A stretch of 64,000 nt of DNA from Verrucomicrobiota bacterium. GTDB lineage: Bacteria; Verrucomicrobiota; Verrucomicrobiia; Opitutales; Opitutaceae. Below, in pieces: positions 26,368-34,902 of the stretch. Made by a program: the position numbers and the translations under genes. Below the pieces are notes generated by a model. The model made no database searches. It worked only from the letters and a program-made list of their open reading frames with translations, and had not been told where the DNA came from. The stretch is from NCBI GenBank assembly GCA_023391285.1, contig JAEWBF010000012.1:87794-151793 (forward strand), given 5' to 3'. The number at the start of each line of letters is the position of its first letter. Positions within the stretch are counted from its first letter, which is position 1.

Positions 26368-27747
26368 ATGAAGACGATTGTGATCATGTCGGATACGCTG
26401 CGGCGCGACTACCTCGGTTGTTACGGCAACACGTGGGTCAAGACGCCCGTGATGGATGAATTTGCGAAGAACGCGGTCGTATTCGACAAAGCCTACGCCG
26501 GATCCTTTCCGACCGTGCCGGTGCGCGGTGACATCATGCTCGGTCGTTACGTGTTTCCGTATCTCGGCTGGGAACCGCTGCCGGCCAAGGTGCCGACGAT
26601 GGCGGGATTGCTCGGCGAGGCGGGTTACACGTCGATGATGATCACCGACACGCCGCACATGTTGCAGAACGGTTTTCACTACGATCGCGGCTTCACGGCG
26701 TGGCAGTGGATCCGCGGGCAGGAAAGCGATCGCGTGCGCACCGATTACATGGAGGAGGAAATCCTGCCGTGCAGTCCGACGAAGCTGCGGCAGGGCGATC
26801 GCATGCGACGGCTGCATTATCTCAACACGCATTTCCGTCGGAGCGAGCGCGACACCTTCGTCGCCCACACGATGAGCGCTGCGGCCGACTGGCTGGAAGG
26901 GAATTACAAGCACGAGAACTTCCTGCTCTACGTCGACACCTTCGATCCGCACGAGCCGTGGGATGCACCGGAGTATTATCTGAAGCTCTACGAAAAGGAG
27001 TATCACGGCGACAACGTCGACTATCCCGCCTACGATAAGATTTCGCGGTTCACCCGCGAGGAGGTGGATCACTGCCGCGCGCTCTACGCCGCCGAGGTGA
27101 CGCTCGTCGATACGTGGCTCGGGGAGTTGCTGCGCAAAGTGGAGCGCGTCGGCATCGCCGAAGAGACCGCGATCATCCTGCTGTCGGATCACGGGTTTTA
27201 TTTCGGCGAGCACGATTTCATCGGGAAGTTTTCCACGCCGGAGCCGATGCCGTATTATGAAGAAGTGAACGGCCTCGTGATGATGGCGCGGGTTCCCGGC
27301 GCGGAGTTTCGAAAAGGCGAACGCAGCAACGCGCTGGTGCAACCGGCGGATATCCTGCCGACGGTGCTCGATCTCGCCGGCGTGAAGATTCCCGACGTGG
27401 TGAATGGCCGGTCGATGCTGCCGATGTTGCGACGCGACGGCAGCGGTGACAATGGACGGCAGCTTGCGGTGACGAGCGCGAAATTGATTCCGGCCGATGC
27501 CGCGCCGGCGTGGGAACGCGGCGGATACACGTCGATCACGGACGGAACGTGGACGTTGATGTATGGCGCCGCCGCGCAGAAGAGCGAACTCTACAATACG
27601 AGCCGCGATCCGGGACAGACGCGGAACGTGGTCGGCACTCATTACCGTGAAGCGGAGCGCCTGCATGCGCAGTATCTCGAATTTCTCGGTTCGCTGAATG
27701 TCACCGGCGAACTCCTCGCCGCAAAACAGCCGCCGCCGCGCATGTAG
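26368..27747 (+). CDS. Sulfatase-like alkaline-phosphatase-superfamily hydrolase with Thr at the nucleophile position
   Basis: A 459-residue protein without a signal peptide, so probably cytosolic. Metal-site motifs are present ('VIMSDTLRRDYLGCYG' at residues 5-20; 'LLSDHGFYFGEHDFIGK' around 270). The sulfatase nucleophile motif C/S-x-P-x-R is replaced by T49-V-P-V-R53, inside SFPTVPVRGDIMLG. Thr cannot be converted to formylglycine by the known machinery. Thr nucleophiles are used by NPP-type phosphodiesterases of the same superfamily, so a phospho- or phosphonate-ester activity is possible. It begins an eight-gene operon, 16 bp ahead of the DapA-like gene. The family call is strong; the activity is open. 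Confidence 0.88.
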   Translation: MKTIVIMSDTLRRDYLGCYGNTWVKTPVMDEFAKNAVVFDKAYAGSFPTVPVRGDIMLGRYVFPYLGWEPLPAKVPTMAGLLGEAGYTSMMITDTPHMLQNGFHYDRGFTAWQWIRGQESDRVRTDYMEEEILPCSPTKLRQGDRMRRLHYLNTHFRRSERDTFVAHTMSAAADWLEGNYKHENFLLYVDTFDPHEPWDAPEYYLKLYEKEYHGDNVDYPAYDKISRFTREEVDHCRALYAAEVTLVDTWLGELLRKVERVGIAEETAIILLSDHGFYFGEHDFIGKFSTPEPMPYYEEVNGLVMMARVPGAEFRKGERSNALVQPADILPTVLDLAGVKIPDVVNGRSMLPMLRRDGSGDNGRQLAVTSAKLIPADAAPAWERGGYTSITDGTWTLMYGAAAQKSELYNTSRDPGQTRNVVGTHYREAERLHAQYLEFLGSLNVTGELLAAKQPPPRM

Positions 27748-27763
27748 TCACGACTGCTGAATT

Positions 27764-28711
27764 ATGAGCCTCAAACTAAAGGGTATCTTCTCCATCCCCG
27801 CCTCGCCGTTCAACGAGCAGGGCGAGCTCGATCCGGCTTATCTTCGCCGCCAAGTCGAATTCTCCATCGCGTCCGGAGCAAACGCGATCATCGGTCCCGT
27901 GATCGCGAGCGAGGTCTGGTTTTTGTCGAACGACGAGCGGAAGCGTTTCATGGACGCCGTTACCGATCAGACCGCGAAACGCATTCCGGTGATCGCGGGC
28001 GTTTCGTCGAACACGATCGCGGAGACTATTGATCTCGCGAGCCACGCCACGCGCGCGAGGGCGGACGCGTTGATCGCGATGCTTCCGACAGTCGAGATGA
28101 CGGCGAACTGGGATCAGACGCGCGATTTCTACAAGCGCCTCGCGGACGCAACCGGGGTCGAAATCATCATCCAGAATGGCGGGCGCGGTCCGGACGATCG
28201 GATCCCGATCGAGAATCTGATGCGCCTCCTGGAGGAGATTCCTCAGATCAACTACATCAAGGACGAAGGGATTCCAAGCAACCACCGCGTCACCGAGCTT
28301 GTGCGCGCGGGCGGCCAACGTTTGCACGGCGTGTTCGGCGGGATGGGTGGTCGTTACATGATCGACGAGATGCGGCGCGGCGCGTGCGGGTTTGCGCCGA
28401 TCAGCACGTTCACGGATGTGCTGGTGGACATCTGGAATTCGTTTCACGGCGGCAATGAAGCGCGCGCGGTGGAAATTCACGAGCGGCTGGCGACGATGCT
28501 CAACATCGAGCTGCAGGTCGGCATGGCGTTCGGCAAGGAACTGCTGCGGCGCCGCGGCTTGGTGGGCACGGGAAACTCGCGTATGGGACAGGTGCCGATC
28601 GACGAGTTCGACCGGCTCGAAATGGACCTGCGGCTGGAGCGGCTGAAGCCTTACTTCCGTCCCTTCACGCCCGAACAACTCGACGTAGCGCCACCGAAGC
28701 CGAAAGCCTGA
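27764..28711 (+). CDS. DapA-family (dihydrodipicolinate synthase-like) aldolase/dehydratase
   Basis: A 315-residue cytosolic (beta/alpha)8 enzyme. The Schiff-base Lys lies in 'INYIKDEGIPSN', with 'SIASGANAIIGPVI' and 'VIAGVSSNTIAET' upstream, as expected for the family. In sugar loci such proteins are 2-keto-3-deoxy sugar acid aldolases or dehydratases rather than true DapA. It follows the sulfatase-like gene by 16 bp and precedes a split UxaA-type dehydratase by 5 bp. It may therefore act on the product of that dehydratase. The substrate cannot be read from sequence. Confidence 0.9.
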   Translation: MSLKLKGIFSIPASPFNEQGELDPAYLRRQVEFSIASGANAIIGPVIASEVWFLSNDERKRFMDAVTDQTAKRIPVIAGVSSNTIAETIDLASHATRARADALIAMLPTVEMTANWDQTRDFYKRLADATGVEIIIQNGGRGPDDRIPIENLMRLLEEIPQINYIKDEGIPSNHRVTELVRAGGQRLHGVFGGMGGRYMIDEMRRGACGFAPISTFTDVLVDIWNSFHGGNEARAVEIHERLATMLNIELQVGMAFGKELLRRRGLVGTGNSRMGQVPIDEFDRLEMDLRLERLKPYFRPFTPEQLDVAPPKPKA

Positions 28712-28716
28712 TCGCC

Positions 28717-29007
28717 ATGTCGGACATCGCTCAATCCTCCCGCCGCCTCACGATCAAAATGGGCCCCGCCGACGACGTCGCGATGGCGCTCGAGCAATTG
28801 CGCGCGGGCACGACCGTGCCGGTAGAAAGCGCGCCCGGCGGTCCGAGCGTGCCGGTGCCGCTCATCGAAGACATCCCGCTCGGCCACAAATTCGCTCTGC
28901 GCGACATCCGCGCCGGTGAACGCATTATCAAATACAACATGGAAATTGGCACTGCGCTGAAAGACATCCCGCGCGGCGCCTGGGTCGGTGAACACAATCT
29001 CGAATAG
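28717..29007 (+). CDS. UxaA-family dehydratase small subunit (SAF domain)
   Basis: A 96-residue SAF-domain protein corresponding to the N-terminal domain of altronate dehydratase (UxaA) or the small subunit of two-part relatives such as SuyA. 'PLGHKFALRDIRAGERIIKYN' (split here as the SAF core, residues about 53-73) and 'DIPRGAWVGEHNLE' at the C-terminus are typical. The partner large subunit starts 18 bp downstream. In complete enzymes the two parts act together on sugar acids or sulfolactate. Confidence 0.88.
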   Translation: MSDIAQSSRRLTIKMGPADDVAMALEQLRAGTTVPVESAPGGPSVPVPLIEDIPLGHKFALRDIRAGERIIKYNMEIGTALKDIPRGAWVGEHNLE

Positions 29008-29025
29008 CGCACGGCGCACGCTCCC

Positions 29026-30144
29026 TTGAAAAAGATTCTCGGTTATCAACGTCCCGACGGTCAGGTCGGCATTCGCAATCACATCGCGCTCGTTTACACG
29101 AACGACTGCGCGAAAGTCACCGCGCGCCACGTGGCGGCGATCGCGCCGAACACGCATGTGTTTGGCTGGCCGCACGGCTGTCATTGGTCGCAGGACGCGT
29201 TCAACAAACTGGTCGCGCTCTGCTCGCATCCGAACGTCGGCGGCGCCGTGATCTTTGGCATCGGTTGCGAACGCATTCGCGCGGCTGACGTGGCGGCGCA
29301 GGTCGCGAAAACGGGCAAGCCGACGGGATGGGTCAACATCGAGGAAGGCGGCGGCACCATCAAAGCGATCGAGGCGGGTCTTCGCCACGTGTTGCGCATC
29401 ACGCGGGAAGCGTCGGATGCACCGCGGGTGGAGCTGGCGCCGCAAGATTTGATTCTCGCCGTCGACTGCGCGGCGTCGGGTTAGGCGGCGGGCGTGGCGG
29501 CTAATCCGGCGACCGGCGTGGCGGTCGACTTCCATGTCGATCGCGGCGCGATCACCTACTTTCTGGATGTGCCGGAAGAGCTGATCGGTTGCGGTGACTG
29601 TCTGGCCGCGCGCGCGTGCAGCCACACGGTGGCGGCGGAGCTGCGCAAGGTGGCGTCGGTCGCGCCGGACGATCCGAAGATCAAACCGCCGTATGGAAAT
29701 ATCCGCGGTGGCATTACCACCTTTCGCGAGAAGGCGGCTGGGGCGTTAGCGAAATCGGGCACGCGACCGATTCAGGGTGTGATCACGGATTTCACGCGTC
29801 CGACGAAAGGCGGCCTTTATCTCGTGAGCGCGCCGCCGGATGCGTGGACCAACGATTCCGATCCGCAATGCGTGCAAATCATGGCCGCATGCGGCGCACA
29901 TCTCGTGGTCGAAACCACGGGTTGCGGCACCGTGACCGGCGGCGTGGTGGCACCGGTCATCAAAGTGTGCGCCAATCCCGACACCTGCGCGCGAGAGCCG
30001 GACAACATCGACGTCGACATCAGCGGCATCATCAAAGGCGAGATGTCGATCGTGGATGCCGGCCAGATCATCTACGATGAAGTGATGGCGGTCGCCGCCG
30101 GCCGTTTGACCCACGCCGAGATCCTCGGCCACTTCGAAGACTGA
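29026..30144 (+). pseudogene. UxaA-family dehydratase large subunit, interrupted by in-frame TAG at 29482-29484
   Basis: A TTG at 29026 opens the family N-terminus (MKKILGYQRPDGQVGIRNH). Homology runs in one frame to 30144 (372 codons), broken only by one TAG after 'VDCAASG'. It resumes immediately with 'AAGVAANPATG', which corresponds to the conserved family block 'ECGGSDxxSG-ANPA'. Later parts are intact ('GGITTFREKAAGAL', 'VVETTGCGTVTGG', 'VDISGIIKGEMSI'). No frameshift is seen. The residues before the stop (AASG) also differ from the usual GGSD. The simplest readings are a recent nonsense mutation or a sequencing error; amber read-through is a less likely third. The codons on both sides keep the neighbours' base composition, so any loss is recent. 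Confidence 0.8.
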
Positions 30145-30159
30145 ACGCTCAACCCCCTT

Positions 30160-32190
30160 ATGATTCTCGAAAACGAATTCCTCCGCATCGACCTCGATGA
30201 ACGCACCGGTTGTTTCGACCTGCGGCAAAAAGGCGTCGAACAACCCTGGACCTGCGATCCGTGGCAAAAAAGTTGCGGCGAACTCGTGCTGACGCCGCGA
30301 GGCGGCGGTGCGGCGTTGACGCTGCCGTTTGAACATGCCGGCCGTGTCACGGTGAAGGGCGGCGGCACGCGGGCGACGATTACATGGGAGGATTTTGCCA
30401 CGAACAAAGGCGAGAAGATCGCCGGTGCGGTCGTGCGCGTTGCGCTGCAACTCGAATCCGGGGCGGCAGAGTTGGTGGTCGATGTCGAAGACGTTGCTTT
30501 CGACGAGGCGAAGTTCGAATTCGATTCGCTGCTCTACCCGAAGCGGCAGTTCTCGATGATCACGGATCGCGACGAAGGTTATCTCGCGATGCCTTACAAC
30601 CAGGGCGCGCTGGTGCCGTCGGGACGTTTCAAGGTTCCGCTGCGTGACGACTTTCATATCTTCGACGACCTTTCGTGGGAATCGTCCGGCGTGGCGTGGG
30701 GCACGGAAGGTTCGCTCGGCGAGATCTTCGTGTATGGCTGGAATGCGCTCTCGATGCCGTTCTGGGGCCAGAAGCGCCGGCGTGAGGCGTGGGTCGGCGT
30801 GATGGAGTCCGACGTGGACGTGAAGCTCAGCTTCATTCTCAACAACAATTACCAGGACGACTACAACCGGCGCGCCGCGAAGTCTCCTTACGAACGCATT
30901 CTGACCGCATCGCCGCGCTGGCTTTCCTCGAAGGGCCGCTTCGATCGCGCGCGTCGGCTGCGTTACGGATTCTTTGCCGACGGAAGCTACGTCGACATGG
31001 CGAAGTTCTATCGTCGGATTGCGGAACGCCAGGGCATGGTCGTGAAACTGATCGACAAGCTGCGGAAGCGGCCGGCGCTGGAGAAGATGTTCGGCGCTCC
31101 GATCATCAACATCGATGGCGGCTATCCGTGGTATACCGATTACAAATCGATGATGTTCACGTGGAATGACCTGAAGCGGATGACGCAGGACTTCCACGAC
31201 CTGGGCCTGCGACGCGCGGCCATCTGTGTGTGGGGCGGTTATTCGAAGCTGCCGCCGAATACGTTGCCGCACCATCCGGAGTGGGGGCCCGAGGCGGCGT
31301 TGAAGGGCGCGATGCAGGAGATCCGCGATCGCGGCTTTCTCTTCTGCACCTACCACGGATATCCCGCGAATCTCCCGCACGACGAGTCGTTCGACGTGGA
31401 AGAAGCGACGCGCAACAAGGAAGGCGGCATCAGCGGACGCTGGGGCGCGCGCTGCTCGTGCTTGTTTCACAAATACGCGTCGCGCGATTTGCCGACGATC
31501 AAGAAGATCACCGGCACGGAGGCGGACTACACGGACATGCTCACGTCGGGGACCTTCCGCGAGTGCTATCATCCCGCGCATCCGCTCACGCGGCTGGAGG
31601 ATCGCAAGAACCGCTGCGACATCCTCGATTACATCAACTCGCTCGGATTGGTGAACGGGTCGGAGGTCGCGCAGGGCTACATGGCGCCGCATGCCGATTA
31701 CGCCAAAGGGGGCATGTATGTTGGAAAGCGATTCTTCCTGCTGAATCTGATCCACATCCCGCTGCTCAATCTCGTGTTTCACGATTGCATGCTGGTTTAC
31801 GACAGCACGGTCGGGACCGCGCGTCGCTACGAGTATTCGAACGAAACGCTCGAGTGCCTCGCTTACGGCGTGCAGCCGGTGTTCAGCTTCAACACGGCGC
31901 ATTACGAAGGCGTGAAGCCGGTGTTGAAGGAAACGACGGAGATGATGACGAATTTCCTGCGCGAGACTGCGACCGCGGAGCTGGACTTTCACGAATACAT
32001 CGGCGGCGGTTACGACGTGCAGCACACGCGTTTTTCGACGGGGCACGAAGTTTACATCAACACCGACACGGCGCCTTACCGATTGGCGGATGGCCGCGAA
32101 GTGCCGGCGCGGGGATACTTCGTCGTGCACAACGGTCGCGAGACCGCGCGAGGCTCCATCGATACGCACATCGCGAGTCTGAAGAACTGA
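30160..32190 (+). CDS. Large cytosolic glycosidase-like protein of uncertain family
   Basis: A 676-residue protein without a signal peptide. The N-terminal 270 residues look like a beta-sandwich ('MILENEFLRIDLDERTG', 'FEFDSLLYPKRQF'). The C-terminal part looks like a TIM barrel: 'PIINIDGGYPWYTD', 'RRAAICVWGGYSKLPPN', 'FLFCTYHGYPANLPHDE', 'NGSEVAQGYMAPH', 'LVFHDCMLVYDS', 'LECLAYGVQPVF'. This order recalls large alpha-galactosidase/GH101-related and DUF5696-type proteins, but I cannot fix a family. Neighbours (sugar-acid enzymes upstream, MFS sugar carrier 19 bp downstream) suggest it works on imported oligosaccharide. Confidence 0.78.
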   Translation: MILENEFLRIDLDERTGCFDLRQKGVEQPWTCDPWQKSCGELVLTPRGGGAALTLPFEHAGRVTVKGGGTRATITWEDFATNKGEKIAGAVVRVALQLESGAAELVVDVEDVAFDEAKFEFDSLLYPKRQFSMITDRDEGYLAMPYNQGALVPSGRFKVPLRDDFHIFDDLSWESSGVAWGTEGSLGEIFVYGWNALSMPFWGQKRRREAWVGVMESDVDVKLSFILNNNYQDDYNRRAAKSPYERILTASPRWLSSKGRFDRARRLRYGFFADGSYVDMAKFYRRIAERQGMVVKLIDKLRKRPALEKMFGAPIINIDGGYPWYTDYKSMMFTWNDLKRMTQDFHDLGLRRAAICVWGGYSKLPPNTLPHHPEWGPEAALKGAMQEIRDRGFLFCTYHGYPANLPHDESFDVEEATRNKEGGISGRWGARCSCLFHKYASRDLPTIKKITGTEADYTDMLTSGTFRECYHPAHPLTRLEDRKNRCDILDYINSLGLVNGSEVAQGYMAPHADYAKGGMYVGKRFFLLNLIHIPLLNLVFHDCMLVYDSTVGTARRYEYSNETLECLAYGVQPVFSFNTAHYEGVKPVLKETTEMMTNFLRETATAELDFHEYIGGGYDVQHTRFSTGHEVYINTDTAPYRLADGREVPARGYFVVHNGRETARGSIDTHIASLKN

Positions 32191-32209
32191 GGAACTGCTG
32201 ACCCCGCGC

Positions 32210-33862
32210 ATGTCCCAGCCTGCCGCACGCCAGCCGCTGCATCACGAACGATGGGGCTACATGGCGTCGATGGGCGCGATGGTGGCCGGATTCGTGTCGG
32301 TCGACGCCATCACGAACAACATGGTGCCGATCACCGCGCGGCACTTCACCGACAGTCCCTTGTTCATCGCCTTTCTCGTGGCGTTGAACCGGCTGTTCGG
32401 GTTTCTCGTGCAGCCTTACGTCGCGTGGAAAAGCGATCGGATTCAGACGCGGTGGGGGCGGCGCCGTCCGTTCCTGATTCTCGGTCTGCCCGGCACGTGC
32501 TTTGCGCTGCTATTGCTCGGCGCGATGCCGTTCATCTTCGAGGGGGAAAGCCGGCATGCGCTGCCGACGTTGATCCTGTTGTTGATCGCGAATGTCGGGT
32601 TGCAGTTTTTCCAGGACGTCAACTGGGGAAGTCAGGAACCGCTCTACGCGGACACCTTCCGCCATCAGGTGCTGGGGCGGGCGGTGGCGATCCGGTCCTA
32701 CGCGATCCAGCTCGTGTATTTCATCATGAATTATTTCGCGATGAAATGGGCGGACACGCATGAGTTCATTCCGTATCTCTGCGCCGCCGGACTCGTGCTG
32801 ATGTCGTTCACGATGGTCATGTGGGTGATCAAGGAACGCCCGTTCCCGCCCCCGCAGACGGTGGAACGTTACAACCCGCTCGCGCACATCGGACTGCTTT
32901 TTCGAAACTCGGACTACTTGAAGGTTTCGCTGATTGGCGCGTTCGGTCTGATGCTCCCGGCGGCGTTCTATTTGTTTCATCCGCTGTTCGTGACGCGGAC
33001 GCTCGGGCTCACGAAGTCGCAGCTCGGCGAAGCGCTGGCGGTCGTGCCGATCGTGGCGCTGATCGTTTCGTTTCCCTGCGGCTACCTTATCGATCGCTAT
33101 GGGCCGAAATGGATCACGGCGGTGGGCTTTTTCGCAGTGGCGCTCGTGGCGTGGGGCATCGCGTATTGGGTTCATGACTACACCGGTCTGATGATCGCGA
33201 TGGTCGGCTATGGCGCGGCGCACGTGCTGGTGTCGCTGCCGATGACGCCGCTGGTGTTCCAATACGCGTCGGACAAGGAGCGTGGAACGGTGTTTGGGCT
33301 GATTCAATTTGTGCGCGGATTCTCCGCCTTCGCCTTCAGTTTGCTGATCGGATGGATCGTGCAATTTTCGTCGTCGAGCGACGGCACGCCGATCCTGGCG
33401 GAGGACATACGGCAACCCGCCGTGGTGGCACAGCGTCTTGAAGCGCGGGAAACACCCGCGATGCGGCGTTTCCATGAGAAACTCTCGTCGGAGATGCAGG
33501 CGCGGATCGCAGCACCCGACGCAGACGAAGACCTCGCTGCGCTGCGCGCCGGACTCGCCGCGGAGTTCAACCGCTGGCTCGACGACGCGGATCTTTATTC
33601 GGCGGAAGCGTTCGCCGATTTGAAACTTTCGCGGCAAAGCCGAAAGCTGGCTGCAGAGCCTCCGACCGCGGGCAACGACCTCGCGGCGATGAACCGTTCG
33701 TTGATCGAGGATGCATTTCGCGAGGAAATCTCGCGGCAGCCCGATTACCGGCTGTCGTATTTGCTGAGCGTCGCGATTTGCGTGGCGGGCGGCATCGTGA
33801 CGCTGCGGACGCGCAAGGGCGCTCATGCGCGGACGCTGAAGGACGAGCAGGATCCGCTTTAG
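32210..33862 (+). CDS. MFS (GPH/sucrose-symporter-like) sugar transporter with large loop before the last helix
   Basis: A 550-residue inner-membrane carrier. The N-terminal half has 'HFTDSPLFIAFLVALNRLFGFLVQPYVAW', given here only as a landmark in pieces (HFTDSPL, NRLFGF, QPYVAW), and 'KSDRIQTRWGRRRPF', the cytoplasmic loop-2 signature. Eleven or twelve hydrophobic helices follow. After helix 11 comes a hydrophilic, charged stretch of about 130 residues (about nt 33370-33750), then a last helix ('LLSVAICVAGGIVTL'). With both termini inside, that loop would face the periplasm. A paralogue with the same layout lies at 38902. Likely substrate: an oligosaccharide of the locus. Confidence 0.92.
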   Translation: MSQPAARQPLHHERWGYMASMGAMVAGFVSVDAITNNMVPITARHFTDSPLFIAFLVALNRLFGFLVQPYVAWKSDRIQTRWGRRRPFLILGLPGTCFALLLLGAMPFIFEGESRHALPTLILLLIANVGLQFFQDVNWGSQEPLYADTFRHQVLGRAVAIRSYAIQLVYFIMNYFAMKWADTHEFIPYLCAAGLVLMSFTMVMWVIKERPFPPPQTVERYNPLAHIGLLFRNSDYLKVSLIGAFGLMLPAAFYLFHPLFVTRTLGLTKSQLGEALAVVPIVALIVSFPCGYLIDRYGPKWITAVGFFAVALVAWGIAYWVHDYTGLMIAMVGYGAAHVLVSLPMTPLVFQYASDKERGTVFGLIQFVRGFSAFAFSLLIGWIVQFSSSSDGTPILAEDIRQPAVVAQRLEARETPAMRRFHEKLSSEMQARIAAPDADEDLAALRAGLAAEFNRWLDDADLYSAEAFADLKLSRQSRKLAAEPPTAGNDLAAMNRSLIEDAFREEISRQPDYRLSYLLSVAICVAGGIVTLRTRKGAHARTLKDEQDPL

Positions 33863-33873
33863 GTTTATTCGCG

Positions 33874-34902
33874 ATGAACGGTTCCCTGCGTTCAGTCGGG
33901 ATCGTGGGTTCGGGTGCGGTGGCGCCCCTTCACCTGCGTGCGTATCGGCAGTTGGGCGTGAAGGTGCGGGCTTTGCTGGCGGTTGACCAGGCGCAGGCGG
34001 ACGCGTTGTGCGCGGAGGAAGGAATTGCGCCACGACGGGTGGGCGATCTCGATGCGCTCGTCGCGACGGACTGCGATTTCTTTGACGTAATGGTGCCGCC
34101 GCAGCAGCAGCCGGATATCGTCGCGCGTCTCTGCGAAGCGGGGCGTCCGATCCTGTGCGAGAAGCCATTGGCGCTTGGTTTGGACGCCGCTGCAGCGCTG
34201 GTGCGCGGGGCAGAGCGCCGAAAGGTGCATCTCGGCGTGATGCACAACCAGTTGTTCTACGGTGCGCACGTGCGCGCGCGGGAGTTGATCGCGTCGAAAG
34301 CCGTGGGCGAGGCGCGGCTGTTGCGGATGCATCTGGTCGGGTTTCATACCGCGCACACCGCGTGGAAACGGAGCCTGCAGGAGCGGGGCGGGATGATTTG
34401 GGACGACGGCATTCATCGGCTCTACACGGCGCAAAGTTTGTTCGGACCGATCGAACACGTTCACGCGCGCGGCCACCGCGATCTTGCGGGTCCTGAAAGC
34501 GGATGGGCGGGCTCGGTGCATCTGCGCTTCGCCGGAGGGCAGATGGGCGTGTGGGACTTCAGTTACGCGCTCGGTGGAGGCACGTTTTACGACGACAGTT
34601 TGGCCGTCGTCGGCACGCGCGGCGTGATTGCGATCAACGGCGCCTTTGGGCGACCGTGGCCGGCGTCGAAATTCGCGGTGCGGACCGGTGACGAGTGGCG
34701 CGAAGAACCTGTCGGAAGCGACTGGGCGGGTTCGTTTGTGGAGCTCATTCGCCACTTTATCGAAGCAGCGGAAGCGGGTCGGGAGTCGGAGTTGATTGGT
34801 GGAAGGGCCGTGTTGTCGACCGTCGCTGCCGCCGAAGCGGTGGAGCGTTCCTTGCGCGAGGATCGCCAGGTGGCGGTCGTGACGGTTCCCATGAGCTTAT
34901 GA
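33874..34902 (+). CDS. Gfo/Idh/MocA-family NAD(P)-dependent oxidoreductase
   Basis: A 342-residue cytosolic dehydrogenase. The ATG at 33874 is followed directly by the Rossmann motif 'VGIVGSGAVAPLHLRAY'; upstream codons overlap the transporter and are not conserved. The 'CEKPLAL' signature is present at about residues 90-96, and 'WDDGIHRLYTAQSLFG' supplies the catalytic His region. The family oxidises sugars, inositols or opens glycosides through keto intermediates. Its stop overlaps the start of the next gene (ATGA), so the pair is translationally coupled. It could be the sugar dehydrogenase feeding the dehydratase that follows. Confidence 0.92.
   Translation: MNGSLRSVGIVGSGAVAPLHLRAYRQLGVKVRALLAVDQAQADALCAEEGIAPRRVGDLDALVATDCDFFDVMVPPQQQPDIVARLCEAGRPILCEKPLALGLDAAAALVRGAERRKVHLGVMHNQLFYGAHVRARELIASKAVGEARLLRMHLVGFHTAHTAWKRSLQERGGMIWDDGIHRLYTAQSLFGPIEHVHARGHRDLAGPESGWAGSVHLRFAGGQMGVWDFSYALGGGTFYDDSLAVVGTRGVIAINGAFGRPWPASKFAVRTGDEWREEPVGSDWAGSFVELIRHFIEAAEAGRESELIGGRAVLSTVAAAEAVERSLREDRQVAVVTVPMSL

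Noticed and set aside
25531..27666. A 711-codon minus-strand frame
   Set aside because: It spans the opposite strand of two clear genes (ALDH and the sulfatase-like gene) and crosses their promoter region.
29482..29484. Pyrrolysine or other programmed amber decoding
   Set aside because: No supporting element is visible, and a conserved functional residue at this site would not require an unusual amino acid. Mutation or sequencing error is simpler.
29746..32211. An 821-codon minus-strand frame
   Set aside because: It is antisense to the dehydratase subunit and the glycosidase-like gene; composition is typical of a shadow frame.
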